Shown here: piece by piece, positions 7,556 through 15,690 of the stretch
Layout: every line of letters starts with the position of its first letter
Position numbering within the stretch: the first letter of the stretch is position 1
Assembly: GCA_013298595.1 (NCBI GenBank)
Contig: JAAFIG010000040.1
Location: 1 to 44,635, forward strand
Reading direction: 5' to 3'
DNA length: 44,635 nucleotides
Source: Deinococcales bacterium
Lineage (GTDB): Bacteria > Deinococcota > Deinococci > Deinococcales > JAAFIG01
Program-made: the position numbers and the translations under genes
Notes under the pieces: generated by a model
Told to the model about the DNA's origin: nothing
Database searches by the model: none
Seen by the model: the letters and a program-made list of their open reading frames with translations, nothing else

Positions 7556-7561
7556 TAGAGT
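7556..7561 (+). promoter_or_regulatory. Leaderless -10 element TAGAGT
   Basis: TAGAGT lies seven bases before the ATG at 7569 with no Shine-Dalgarno between, so the mRNA should start at or next to the start codon. Confidence 0.6.
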
Positions 7562-7568
7562 ATGGATT

Positions 7569-7784
7569 ATGAAATTAACCGTCCGCGAAAATGGCTCGAT
7601 TTTGGTCGAAACCAACGGAAGCTACGTTCTACGCATTGGCGATCAAGAACAAACCCTCGAGAAAGCCCGATTTAGTTTGTGTCGCTGTGGTCATAGTGCT
7701 CAAAAACCATTCTGTGATGGTGCCCATAAAGCCGCTGGTTTTGAAGCTCCTGCTTGCGAAATCGAATTCCAACCATTGCCTTAA
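7569..7784 (+). CDS. CDGSH iron-sulfur domain protein
   Basis: A 71-residue protein with one CDGSH motif, CRCGHSAQKPFCDGAH: three Cys and one His in C-x-C-x(8)-P-x-C-D-G-x-H order, ligands for a 2Fe-2S cluster as in mitoNEET-type and bacterial CDGSH proteins. The N-terminal half (MKLTVRENGSILVETNGSYVL) is the small strand-rich extension seen in bacterial relatives. The redox or cluster-transfer partner is unknown. It is divergent from infC and just upstream of the GGDEF gene, whose ATG at 7793 lies nine bases after its stop. Confidence 0.85.
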   Translation: MKLTVRENGSILVETNGSYVLRIGDQEQTLEKARFSLCRCGHSAQKPFCDGAHKAAGFEAPACEIEFQPLP

Positions 7785-7792
7785 TTTTTGCC

Positions 7793-8743
7793 ATGATTAA
7801 ACGCCTTTTCTACCAACCTTTCTGGTTTATCGCATGGGGGATCACTCTTGGCGTATCCGCTGGTGGTTGGTTAGCGCAACCAGCGAACATCCTCGAGACC
7901 CTAATTTTTTTAGCGATTCAAGCAGGTTTAGCCTTGGTTTTTGTGCGATGGTTCAAACAAGCCCCTGACCATGTGACTGGCATCCAAATGCTGGTAGCAC
8001 TGGCACTGAGTTTGGCATTTACACTGTACTCGAGTGCTACTTGGCAACGCTTAGGTATTCATCCTTTGCCTTTACTAACACCATATTTTTTAGGTATTAC
8101 CGTTGCCTGGGGATGGACTGGTGTGTTACTCAACACTGTCATGGCGCTGGTATTACCCCAATTATTTAGTAACACCCAGCCAGCTCTGCTATTTTTTTTA
8201 GTTACCTTACACAATATTCTAGGTATTACCCTACATTACTTTTTTCGCAGATATGAAGCTCGACATAACGAACTCGAGCGCTCTGTGAGTACCGATATGC
8301 TGACCAAAATTGGTAATCGCCGAGCTTTACTCGAGGATTTTACGAAATTCCAAGCAACCGCACAAAAACAAGGGTTGCCTTTACTGCTGACCAGTTGGGA
8401 TGTGGACGGCTTAAAACGCATTAACGACAGCAAAGGACACCAAGCTGGCGACGAGTACATCCTGAGTTTTGTCAAAGCCCTGAACGATACTGTACGCACA
8501 GGTGATGGCTTATACCGCACTGGTGGCGATGAATTTGTTGGCTTACACCTTGGGCTTGCCAGTGGCGGCAAGTTATACGAACGTATCCGCGAACTTTTCC
8601 CACATGTATCAGGTGGCTGGTCTCGAGCTACCAATATCAGTTTAGACCAAGCCTTAACCGAAGCTGATGTGCAAATGTACGCCGAGAAACGCGTACACAA
8701 AGCTAAAATCACCAGAATTATTGGCGAATCGCAAATGCGTTAA
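7793..8743 (+). CDS. Membrane diguanylate cyclase (GGDEF)
   Basis: 316 residues from the ATG at 7793. The first 155 residues contain about five hydrophobic helices (PFWFIAWGITLGVSAGGW, TLIFLAIQAGLALVFV, and so on). A GGDEF domain follows from SVSTDMLTKIGNRRALLEDF through DVDGLKRINDSKGHQAGDEY to the intact active site RTGGDEFVG and the terminal ADVQMYAEKR. It should make cyclic di-GMP at the membrane. An RxxD inhibitory site is not obvious before GGDEF. The frame extends 13 codons upstream into the CDGSH gene, but this ATG fits better. It overlaps the convergent TlpA-like gene by four bases. Confidence 0.85.
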   Translation: MIKRLFYQPFWFIAWGITLGVSAGGWLAQPANILETLIFLAIQAGLALVFVRWFKQAPDHVTGIQMLVALALSLAFTLYSSATWQRLGIHPLPLLTPYFLGITVAWGWTGVLLNTVMALVLPQLFSNTQPALLFFLVTLHNILGITLHYFFRRYEARHNELERSVSTDMLTKIGNRRALLEDFTKFQATAQKQGLPLLLTSWDVDGLKRINDSKGHQAGDEYILSFVKALNDTVRTGDGLYRTGGDEFVGLHLGLASGGKLYERIRELFPHVSGGWSRATNISLDQALTEADVQMYAEKRVHKAKITRIIGESQMR

Positions 8744-9273
8744 GGGGTGAGAATATTGTTCACACCCGCTTGTAAACGCAAAGGGCTGTACCCTGTAATG
8801 ACATCTTTGACTAAACCATCACGCCCAACCATAAATGTAAAAGGAATGGCATACCGCCCATCTGTACGACCTTCCCACATTGAAATCAGTGGGGCTAAAC
8901 GCTGATTTTGTGCATCCTCGAGCAGAATTTCGTACTTCACAGGATTTTGTTTAATAAAATTTTGCACTGTCGTCATCGGCTCACCAACACCAATACCCAA
9001 CACCACTAAACCATCGGTTCGGTATTTTTCTTGTAATGCTGATAAATCTGGCATTTCGGCACGACAAGGCGGACACCAAGTTGCCCAGAAATTAACCACC
9101 ACAGGTTTACCTTTGTAACTCGAGAGATTGATACCTTGGTTATTTAGCGTACTTAAACGCAACTCAGGCATCGGCATTCCTGCTTCAAGTGCTCGGTTGG
9201 TATTTATACTTGGCGCACAAGCAACAAGACTCGAGAAACCCAGCAGCAAAATCATTTTAGTAAAAACATTCAT
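8740..9273 (-). CDS. TlpA/ResA-like thioredoxin lipoprotein
   Basis: 177 residues from the ATG at 9273. The N-terminus MNVFTKMILLLGFSSLVAC ends in a lipobox with Cys19, so it is a lipoprotein on the outer face of the inner membrane. The thioredoxin fold follows: PMPELRLSTLNNQGINLSSY, VVVNFWATWCPPCRAEMPDL with the redox pair WCPPC, and IPFTFMVGRDGLV with the cis-proline. Relatives reduce disulfides during cytochrome c maturation or envelope repair. A TACCCT -10 seven bases before the ATG (9281-9286, minus) suggests a leaderless transcript. Confidence 0.85.
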   Translation of the reverse strand: MNVFTKMILLLGFSSLVACAPSINTNRALEAGMPMPELRLSTLNNQGINLSSYKGKPVVVNFWATWCPPCRAEMPDLSALQEKYRTDGLVVLGIGVGEPMTTVQNFIKQNPVKYEILLEDAQNQRLAPLISMWEGRTDGRYAIPFTFMVGRDGLVKDVITGYSPLRLQAGVNNILTP

Positions 9274-9318
9274 GCAAGTTAGGGTACATCTCTTAACCCT
9301 AACTTGGCGTGATATCAA

Positions 9319-9714
9319 TCACAAATTAATTTGTTCAAGCCATACATTCAAATTATAATGATTGCTGACTCGAGTAATTTTATCATTCTGCACTTCAAAA
9401 AAAGCCCCAACTCGCAAAGTGTACTTCTGCCCTCGAGCTTCTGGGAAATCACCATCGGTTTTTAAGTACACACCTTCAAGCATAAATTCTGCCGCTGCTC
9501 GAGCACCATTGACCATCACCACCAAATCCAGCACTGTTTCTTTGTAACAAGCATTCATATGCTCGAGGAAAGCTGCAAAAGCTGCTTTGCCAACTTCCGA
9601 ACCACCTTGTGAAATGTCATGCACCACATCTTCCGACAAGCACTCGAGCATCGCAGTGATGTTCTGTGCATTAAAAGCTGCGTAGTAATTTTCGATCAGC
9701 AAATGGGTATTCAT
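9319..9714 (-). CDS. SnoaL/NTF2-like (ketosteroid-isomerase-type) protein
   Basis: 131 residues from the ATG at 9714: MNTHLLIENYYAAFNAQNIT, MLECLSEDVVHDISQGGSEVG, FAAFLEHMNACYKE, then VYLKTDGDFPEARGQKYTLRVGAFFEV and KITRVSNHYNL. This order (helices, D-V-x-H-D strand, long sheet, final strand with Asn-His-Tyr) is the ketosteroid-isomerase-like SnoaL type. The ligand is unknown. TAAACT seven bases upstream (9722-9727, minus) marks a leaderless start and rejects the longer TTG-initiated frame. CTCGAG is frequent in it (six copies). Confidence 0.75.
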   Translation of the reverse strand: MNTHLLIENYYAAFNAQNITAMLECLSEDVVHDISQGGSEVGKAAFAAFLEHMNACYKETVLDLVVMVNGARAAAEFMLEGVYLKTDGDFPEARGQKYTLRVGAFFEVQNDKITRVSNHYNLNVWLEQINL

Positions 9715-9787
9715 ACCCTCGAGTTTACCTGACAAAATGCTCAGACTGAACAGTCACTTTGGCTAGTCATGTTAAACTGCCTGAAAT

Positions 9788-10210
9788 ATGATTGAATTTT
9801 CTGATTTCAACTTCAAGCTCTGTGTCATTCAAGAACTGATGTACGACAAAGAGATTCTGCAACCCGCTTTTGATGCCCATGAATTTGCCGAAAACCACGC
9901 AGCTCGAGCCATTGATATTGACGAAGAAGGCTACGATGTGATTGCTGAATGCAAAACCTTTTTCGAGGAACTCGAGTTAACCCCGGAATTGCTGGCACAA
10001 GTTAAAGAAATTACACTCAGCCTCGGTGGGCAAACCATTGCCCATCAAATCATTCCGTTCTGGGATGGCGAAGATGATGTCTTTAATGTTGCCGCAACAG
10101 CCGAAGATTTTGCCCACTTACCGAATCTTGAAGTTGTTTTTGATGATGTGGGTATTCTCGAGGATGATATTCAATCTTTGCTAACAGAACGCGGCGTTCG
10201 TATCAAATAA
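9788..10210 (+). CDS. Small acidic conserved protein (DUF6892-like)
   Basis: 140 residues, rich in Asp and Glu, with no membrane segment. It begins MIEFSDFNFKLCVIQELMYD and contains FDAHEFAENHAARAIDIDEEG, QTIAHQIIPFWDGEDDVFNV and FAHLPNLEVVFDDVGILEDD. This resembles the DUF6892 family, whose members often sit with leucine-rich or immunity-type proteins; I rely on overall pattern only. A TAAACT hexamer ends nine bases before the ATG. The PLP decarboxylase follows 14 bases later, but with its own -10. Confidence 0.45.
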   Translation: MIEFSDFNFKLCVIQELMYDKEILQPAFDAHEFAENHAARAIDIDEEGYDVIAECKTFFEELELTPELLAQVKEITLSLGGQTIAHQIIPFWDGEDDVFNVAATAEDFAHLPNLEVVFDDVGILEDDIQSLLTERGVRIK

Positions 10211-10212
10211 GA

Positions 10213-10218
10213 TAGAAT
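10213..10218 (+). promoter_or_regulatory. Leaderless -10 element TAGAAT
   Basis: TAGAAT is followed by six bases and the ATG of the decarboxylase gene; no Shine-Dalgarno is present. Confidence 0.6.
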
Positions 10219-10224
10219 GTCGTC

Positions 10225-11637
10225 ATGACCCCTGATGAATTCCGCATTTTTGGACACAGCCTAATCGATTGGATTGCTGATTACCGCGCTGGTATCCGCA
10301 CCCGCCGAGTCTGGAGTGATGCCAAACCCAACGCTGTCCTTGAACAACTACCCTCCTCTCCTCCATTCGACCCTGACAGCCCACAAAATTTACTTGCAGA
10401 CCTCGAGCAAATTATTCTGCCCAATATTTCCAATTGGCAACATCCGATGTTCTACGGGTACTTTCCTGCTAACTCGAGTTTAGAAGCGGTACTTGGCGAT
10501 CTGGTCTCGAGTGGACTGGGGCAACTGGGTTTGAACTGGGCTGCCAGCCCAGCTTTAACCGAACTCGAGCAACGAATGCTTGAATGGATGCAGCAAATCT
10601 CGGGTATTCCAAACCACATGAAAGGCGTGATTCAAGACACTGCCAGTACTGCCACAATGGTTGCTTTAATGAGCGCTCGAGAACGCAGCACCGATTATGC
10701 GCTGGCTCGGGGCGGCTTACAAGCCGAAAGCCAAGCACAAATGATTTACTTTTCTGCTCAATGCCACTCGAGTATCGAAAAAGGTGGTTTGCTGGCTGGT
10801 TTTGGTAAGGATAATTTGCGAATCGTTCCAGTGGATAAGAACTTTGATTTAATCCCCGCTGAACTTGAAAAAATGATTCTCGAGGACATCACACTTGGCA
10901 AAAAACCATGCGCCATTGTTGCCACAGTTGGCGGCACAACCACCACTGCTTGCGACCCACTGCCTGAAATAGGGCGAATTGCTCGAGAATATAAACTCTG
11001 GTTTCACGTGGATGCTGCCATGGCAGGCACAGCCATGATTCTGCCCGAAAAACAACATTTATTCGCAGGACTCGAGGGAGCAGATTCGCTTTGTTTGAAT
11101 CCACATAAATGGCTAGGCGCGACCTTTGATTGCTCGCTTTATTATGTGTCCGACCCTGAACACCTGGTGCGAGTGATGAGTACCAACCCAAGTTACCTGC
11201 AAACCAGCACTGATGGTCAAGTGGTGCAATACCGAGATTGGGGCGTACCACTCGGACGGCGAATGCGAGCGCTTAAACTCTGGTTTTTACTCAGGCTCGA
11301 GGGAGTAACCAAACTACAAAGCCGAATTCGTCGAGACTGTGAAAATGCCACTTGGCTCGAGGAACAAATCAAAAACTCGAGTGAATGGAAAGTGCTAAAC
11401 CCAGTGCGGCTGCAAACCCTGTGCATTCGCCACGTACCAAACGGACTCGAGGCAGTAGAACTCGACAAGCACACCTTGGCTTGGGTCAACGAGATCAACT
11501 CGAGCGGCGCGGCATACATGACACCTGCCATGCTCGACGGACGTTGGATGGTGCGGGTATCCATCGGCGCACTCGAGACAACTCGAGAAGATGTCATGCA
11601 GTTATGGGCATTGATGCAAGAAGCAGTTCAAAGGTAA
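10225..11637 (+). CDS. PLP-dependent aromatic-L-amino-acid decarboxylase (group II)
   Basis: 470 residues, the normal size of aromatic amino-acid decarboxylases. It opens with RIFGHSLIDWIADY and contains HPMFYGYFPANSS, MKGVIQDTASTATMVAL, the cofactor-stacking CHSSIEKG, ATVGGTTTTACDPL, HVDAAMAG with the Asp that contacts the pyridine nitrogen, and the Schiff-base lysine in NPHKWLG. RVSIGALETTREDV lies near the C-terminus. It should decarboxylate Tyr, DOPA or Trp-like substrates to amines; the exact substrate cannot be read. About 15 CTCGAG copies make it one of the densest genes. Confidence 0.88.
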   Translation: MTPDEFRIFGHSLIDWIADYRAGIRTRRVWSDAKPNAVLEQLPSSPPFDPDSPQNLLADLEQIILPNISNWQHPMFYGYFPANSSLEAVLGDLVSSGLGQLGLNWAASPALTELEQRMLEWMQQISGIPNHMKGVIQDTASTATMVALMSARERSTDYALARGGLQAESQAQMIYFSAQCHSSIEKGGLLAGFGKDNLRIVPVDKNFDLIPAELEKMILEDITLGKKPCAIVATVGGTTTTACDPLPEIGRIAREYKLWFHVDAAMAGTAMILPEKQHLFAGLEGADSLCLNPHKWLGATFDCSLYYVSDPEHLVRVMSTNPSYLQTSTDGQVVQYRDWGVPLGRRMRALKLWFLLRLEGVTKLQSRIRRDCENATWLEEQIKNSSEWKVLNPVRLQTLCIRHVPNGLEAVELDKHTLAWVNEINSSGAAYMTPAMLDGRWMVRVSIGALETTREDVMQLWALMQEAVQR

Positions 11638-11640
11638 ACT
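11635..11640 (+). promoter_or_regulatory. Leaderless -10 element TAAACT
   Basis: TAAACT overlaps the decarboxylase stop codon and lies six bases before the gatC ATG. Confidence 0.6.
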
Positions 11641-11646
11641 TCAAGC

Positions 11647-11934
11647 ATGACCGTCACCCCAGCCGAAATGGAACACCTGAAAAAACTAGCCAGACTCGAG
11701 ATGAATGCCTCTGAAACCGAAGCCGCTGCTAAGGACATCAATAATATTCTCGAGAGCTTTAAGGCATTACAAAACCTTGATTTAAGTGCGTACCCTGAAA
11801 TGCCCAGACCCGTACCAATGAAAAACATTATGCGCGAAGACATTGCCATTCTTGGACTCGAGCAGCACGAAGCTATGGCAGTGGCGATAGAATCTGAAGA
11901 TGGTTTTTTCAAAGTGCCTCGCACTGTTGAATAA
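11647..11934 (+). CDS. gatC: Asp-tRNA(Asn)/Glu-tRNA(Gln) amidotransferase subunit C
   Basis: 95 residues. MTVTPAEMEHLKKLARLEM, DINNILESFKALQNLDLS and PRPVPMKNIMREDI are the usual GatC pattern: a helical N-terminus followed by an extended belt segment that clamps GatA to GatB. GatCAB converts misacylated Asp-tRNA(Asn) and Glu-tRNA(Gln) to the amide forms. gatA and gatB are not next to it, so the complex is encoded at scattered loci, as is common. The unknown gene at 11938 starts three bases after its stop. Confidence 0.92.
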   Translation: MTVTPAEMEHLKKLARLEMNASETEAAAKDINNILESFKALQNLDLSAYPEMPRPVPMKNIMREDIAILGLEQHEAMAVAIESEDGFFKVPRTVE

Positions 11935-11937
11935 ACT

Positions 11938-13044
11938 ATGCAAACTGATTCTGCTCGAGACGATGGTAACGAATTTTGGGAAGTAATTCAGACTGCTAAA
12001 CCAAATGTTCAAATCGAATTTGATGGAAAAAATGAAGGCTACTCGCCTCGTCGTTATACACTCACTTTCAACCAAAGAAAATGCACTGTACAGCGGATTG
12101 CAACCTTTTGGCAGGATAAATACAGTTTTAGAGTTGAATTCTGTTTCAATAATCAAATTCAAGCTACTGATCACACATTTTTAGGAAATACCACCACTAA
12201 CGCAATCATTGACTGGTTATCAGAAAGTACCCTCCAAGAACTGTACAGAAAATATGAATTTGTAGACAGACATAAACGTGCCTTAGAAACAATATTACAA
12301 ACTGTGCCTGAACTCGCACGGTATGCAAATATTGCTTCCAATGAAAAAGTTTATATGTTGATTGAAGACACTAGTGGCGCTTTCAATCAGTTTTCTTCAA
12401 TTAATCGCATAGTCGATATACAGACTTTAGGTAATGATCCACCTGTCAATATTGATTTTTATTGGGATGGTTGTCGTATTTTTTGCATAGCAACAGAAGA
12501 TAATTACTTACTTGCCCATGCCATAAAAGCATGGATTTGCGAAAATGCGCCACCTTCAAAATTAATTGCTAATTTCCCATTCTTTACAACAAATACAATT
12601 GCCGAGTATTACGAACTAGGAAAAGGTATTGAAGGCGAATTTATAAATAGTTGGGATCAAATGGAAACATATTTTAGTGATCCACAATCTATACTCAATT
12701 ATTCAGAAAAAGCTGCACGATTTATCAGGATGTTACGAGCCAAAGGCTACGATCATTATTTTCGCGCTGGACAAGTTGTTACATCTTTTAGACTTTCCCG
12801 CTCGAGAAGACACGGTTTAAGAAACGATCAGCCATATATTGCTCTTGACTTTCAGTCAGACTACATAGCTATTGGCGCACATTTCCCCCATAAAATACAA
12901 TTTCACTTCAAGCAGCTCTTACGCAAAAACCTATTCAACCTCAATGGTTTATTTCGTAAGAGGCAATTTAGTCTCAAAAATTATGAATACACTTCTGAAC
13001 TCGAGAATCTTTTGCAAGAATTGATGACATATCCTATTGATTAA
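11938..13044 (+). CDS. Unknown protein, AT-rich and motif-poor
   Basis: A 368-residue soluble-looking protein that I do not recognise. It is rich in Phe, Tyr, Asn and Ile, with no signal peptide, membrane helix or obvious catalytic motif. Notable segments are RRYTLTFNQRKCTVQRIATFW, VNIDFYWDGCRIFCIA, and a C-terminal part with RLSRSRRHGLRNDQPYIALD and a possible helical end, ENLLQELM. The start lies three bases after the gatC stop, so it should be cotranscribed with gatC. Only three CTCGAG copies occur in 1.1 kb, against about eight expected here, and the gene is AT-richer than its neighbours. I infer acquisition by transfer behind gatC. Confidence 0.6.
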   Translation: MQTDSARDDGNEFWEVIQTAKPNVQIEFDGKNEGYSPRRYTLTFNQRKCTVQRIATFWQDKYSFRVEFCFNNQIQATDHTFLGNTTTNAIIDWLSESTLQELYRKYEFVDRHKRALETILQTVPELARYANIASNEKVYMLIEDTSGAFNQFSSINRIVDIQTLGNDPPVNIDFYWDGCRIFCIATEDNYLLAHAIKAWICENAPPSKLIANFPFFTTNTIAEYYELGKGIEGEFINSWDQMETYFSDPQSILNYSEKAARFIRMLRAKGYDHYFRAGQVVTSFRLSRSRRHGLRNDQPYIALDFQSDYIAIGAHFPHKIQFHFKQLLRKNLFNLNGLFRKRQFSLKNYEYTSELENLLQELMTYPID

Positions 13045-13082
13045 CTCGAGTCTTAGTCTGGTACTACGTTTAACGAATGCGG

Positions 13083-13088
13083 TACAAT
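13083..13088 (+). promoter_or_regulatory. Leaderless -10 element TACAAT upstream of serS
   Basis: TACAAT is followed by TCAACC and then ATG at 13095, the same 6-base spacing as at other leaderless starts. The -35 region is poor. Confidence 0.55.
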
Positions 13089-13094
13089 TCAACC

Positions 13095-13187
13095 ATGAGC
13101 GCTTTACTCGAGATTCCAACTCAACTCGTCTCGAGTTTTGTTGTGTCTTCCCCTGAGGGGGATTATTTTCTCGAGTTGGTTAGCTAA
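13095..13187 (+). CDS. Ser-rich small leader ORF upstream of serS
   Basis: A 30-residue frame begins MSALLEIPTQLVSSFVVSS and ends ELVS. Six of 30 residues are Ser, including two Ser-Ser pairs (codons TCG AGT and TCT TCC). It sits 65 bases before serS and has a leaderless-type -10. A short hairpin CCCC-TGA-GGGG followed by ATTATTTT overlaps the second Ser pair. By analogy with amino-acid leader peptides, it could sense seryl-tRNA charging. One Ser-Ser pair, however, is created by a CTCGAG copy, so chance is possible. Confidence 0.4.
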   Translation: MSALLEIPTQLVSSFVVSSPEGDYFLELVS

Positions 13188-13206
13188 TTTGTATTGAAAT
13201 TGTAGT

Positions 13207-13224
13207 GGCGAGGCACGCCTCGCC
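13207..13224. repeat. REP-like palindrome (copy 1)
   Basis: GGCGAGGC-AC-GCCTCGCC is a perfect hairpin followed by TTATG. Two relatives occur at 25925-25950 and 26853-26876. It lies in the serS 5' leader, about 15 bases before the Shine-Dalgarno. Confidence 0.7.
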
Positions 13225-13252
13225 TTATGTACCCACGTAAGGAGTTAAACCC

Positions 13253-14524
13253 ATGTTAGACATTAAATTTATTCGTGAATTCCCCGATCTTGTCCGTGAT
13301 GCCATTGCTAAAAAGCATTTGACCGTAAACTTGGATGAGTTGCTGGCACTTGACTCGAGTATTGCAACTAAAAAGCGTGAAACCGAGGATTTTCAAGCCG
13401 AAGCCAATCGTGTGGCAAAAGAAATCCCCAAAGCAAGTCCTGAAACCCGACCTGAACTTATTCAGCGCGGTAAGGATGCTAAAGCCAGTTTGACCACCCT
13501 CGAGCCTGAACTGCGTGAACTCGAGGCGCAACTGAAAACACTGATGTTTCAAGTGCCGCAAATTCCGTGGGATGGCGCACCTGTTGGAGCAGATGAAACC
13601 TCGAATCTCGAGACTTTAAAAGTGGGTTCGCCGCGAGTTTTTGATTTTGTGCCACTTGACCATGTGGCTTTGCTCGAGAAGAATCGTTGGGCTGAAACCG
13701 AGCGCGTGGCGCGAATTGCGGGGACACGTTCGTATAGTTTGCGTGGCGATTTGGCATTGCTCGAGATGAGTGTTTTGCGGTTTGCTGTGGATTTTATGGT
13801 GCAACGTGGTTTTGAACTAATTACTGTGCCAAGTTACGCTCGAGAAGAAGCTTTTTATGCTCATGGGCAATTCCCAAGTGCCAGAGATCAGGTGTTTGCT
13901 GTTGAAGGCGAGGATCGGTTTTTGGCGGGTACTGCTGAGGTGCTGCTGAATAGTTTGCACAGTGGCGAGTTGCTTGAGGAAACCGATTTGCCTAAACTCT
14001 ATGTTTCGATTTCGCCTTGTTTTCGGGCTGAAGCTGGCGCGGCTGGCAAAGACACTCGAGGTTTAACTCGCGTACATCAGTTTAATAAGGTCGAGCAGTA
14101 CGTACTTGCCCCTGCGGATAAAAATAAATCTGATGAATTATTCGAGACAATGCTTGGTAATAGCCGTGCGATTCTCGAGGCATTAGAATTACCATATCGT
14201 TTGCTCGAGACAAGCACTGGCGACATGGGCACAGGTAAGTACCGTATGGTGGATGTGGAAAGCTGGGTGGTTTCGGAAGGTCGTTACCGCGAAACGCATT
14301 CGTGCAGTGCGTTGCATGATTGGCAAGCCCGCCGAGCCAATTTGCGTTACCGAGACTCGAGTGGCAAGCCACGTTTTTGTTTTACGCTGAATAACACAGC
14401 TTTGGCAACGCCTAGAATTCTGGTGATGTTGCTCGAGAATCATCAGAATGCCGATGGCACAGTGAACATTCCTGCGGTGCTGCAACCTTATATGAATAAG
14501 AAAGTGCTCGAGCCAAGCAAATAG
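13253..14524 (+). CDS. serS: Seryl-tRNA synthetase
   Basis: 423 residues. The N-terminal tRNA-binding coiled coil spans about residues 1-110 (MLDIKFIREFPDLVRDAIAK, and two long Glu/Lys-rich helices). The class II core follows: motif 2 around SPCFRAEAGAAGKDTRGLTR and motif 3 near FTLNNTALATPRILVMLLEN. It charges tRNA-Ser with serine. The ATG at 13253 follows AAGGAG at 13239-13244. The 5' region carries a Ser-rich small ORF and a REP-like hairpin. A four-base gap separates its stop from the convergent oxidoreductase. Confidence 0.95.
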   Translation: MLDIKFIREFPDLVRDAIAKKHLTVNLDELLALDSSIATKKRETEDFQAEANRVAKEIPKASPETRPELIQRGKDAKASLTTLEPELRELEAQLKTLMFQVPQIPWDGAPVGADETSNLETLKVGSPRVFDFVPLDHVALLEKNRWAETERVARIAGTRSYSLRGDLALLEMSVLRFAVDFMVQRGFELITVPSYAREEAFYAHGQFPSARDQVFAVEGEDRFLAGTAEVLLNSLHSGELLEETDLPKLYVSISPCFRAEAGAAGKDTRGLTRVHQFNKVEQYVLAPADKNKSDELFETMLGNSRAILEALELPYRLLETSTGDMGTGKYRMVDVESWVVSEGRYRETHSCSALHDWQARRANLRYRDSSGKPRFCFTLNNTALATPRILVMLLENHQNADGTVNIPAVLQPYMNKKVLEPSK

Positions 14525-14527
14525 TTT

Positions 14528-15631
14528 TTACTTTGGAAATGCTCTGTCGTACTGCACTGCCCAGACATTTTCCTTAACACCTAAAGCTCGAGCAGCACTG
14601 TATGCCCAGAATGGGTTACTCAGTAAGGCTCGAGCAAGGAATATCAAATCGGCTTGGTTTGAACGCAGGATTTGTTCGGCTTGTTGTGCTTCGGTTATCA
14701 TGCCAACGGCTCCTGTGGCTAGGTTTGTTTCGCGGCGGACTGTGGCAGCAAATTCAACTTGGAACCCTGCTCCGACGGGTATTTTGGCATTTGCTGTACT
14801 GCCTCCACTCGAGCAGTCGAGTAAGTCTACGCCTAGGTTTTTGATTTCTCGAGCAAATTGAATGGTGTTCTCGAGTGTCCAACCACCTTCTGCCCAGTCT
14901 GTGGCGGAGATTCGTACCAAGAGTGGTAAATGTTCAGGAATCACGGCTCGAGTGGCTTTAACAATTTCGAGTGGCAAACGCATTCGGTTTTCTAAATTGC
15001 CACCGTACTGGTCGGTGCGAGTATTGGACAATGGCGAGAGGAAAGAATGCAGTAAGTACCCGTGTGCCATGTGCAGTTCGATCACGTCAAAACCTGCTTT
15101 TAAGGCTCGAGTGGTGGCGTTCACAAAAGCGGTTTTGATTTGCTCGAGTTCGCCTAATTCGAGGGCTTTTGGTTCTGGGTACTGTTCGGAAAAAGTGATG
15201 GCACTTGGTGCAACAGCTTGCCATGAAAACGCTGGGTGTTCGGATTGCCACGGGCGACTCGAGCCTGCTTTGCGTCCTGCGTGCGCTAATTGGATGGCAG
15301 CAACTGCGCCATTGGCTTTGATTTGCGTGGTTAGTTTTTGTAACCCTGCAATGTGGTCATCTGACCATATTCCAAGGTCTTCAGCAGAGATTCTGCCTCG
15401 AGCTTCGACGGCTGTGGCTTCGACCATGACCATACCAACACCACCTAAGGCTCGAGTGGGATAATGCAGTAAATGCCAATCGGTGACAGCACCATTTTGC
15501 GCTGAGTATTGACACATGGGTGACATGACAATACGGTTTTTTAATTTGATGCTGCGTAACTCGAGTGGCGAGAATAATAAACTCATTGGTGTATTTGAAC
15601 ATATTGCTTGAGTAGAAGGAGTTAGCTGCAT
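14528..15631 (-). CDS. Old yellow enzyme family NADH:flavin oxidoreductase (YqjM/NamA-like)
   Basis: 367 residues, or 352 if the second Met ([12 protein letters not shown]) is the start. The TIM-barrel signature includes [11 protein letters not shown] with the Cys typical of the YqjM class, [25 protein letters not shown] with the paired His, NTRTDQYGG and the C-terminal [15 protein letters not shown]. It should carry FMN and reduce activated alkenes with NAD(P)H. The -10-like TAGAGC six bases before the first ATG supports the longer form weakly. The gene is motif-rich. Confidence 0.9.
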   Translation of the reverse strand: MQLTPSTQAICSNTPMSLLFSPLELRSIKLKNRIVMSPMCQYSAQNGAVTDWHLLHYPTRALGGVGMVMVEATAVEARGRISAEDLGIWSDDHIAGLQKLTTQIKANGAVAAIQLAHAGRKAGSSRPWQSEHPAFSWQAVAPSAITFSEQYPEPKALELGELEQIKTAFVNATTRALKAGFDVIELHMAHGYLLHSFLSPLSNTRTDQYGGNLENRMRLPLEIVKATRAVIPEHLPLLVRISATDWAEGGWTLENTIQFAREIKNLGVDLLDCSSGGSTANAKIPVGAGFQVEFAATVRRETNLATGAVGMITEAQQAEQILRSNQADLIFLARALLSNPFWAYSAARALGVKENVWAVQYDRAFPK

Positions 15632-15677
15632 AACGCGGCTCTAGGTTTTGCGTCTTGGATTCTCATTTTGCGCTTCG

Positions 15678-15683
15678 TAAACT
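15678..15683 (+). promoter_or_regulatory. Leaderless -10 element TAAACT
   Basis: TAAACT stands seven bases before the GTG start of lepB, without a Shine-Dalgarno at proper distance. Confidence 0.55.
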
Positions 15684-15690
15684 CTGAGGT

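Noticed and set aside
13060-13252. T-box riboswitch in the serS leader
   Set aside because: No T-box consensus or specifier-loop fold can be seen; the small Ser-rich ORF is the only amino-acid-specific signal.
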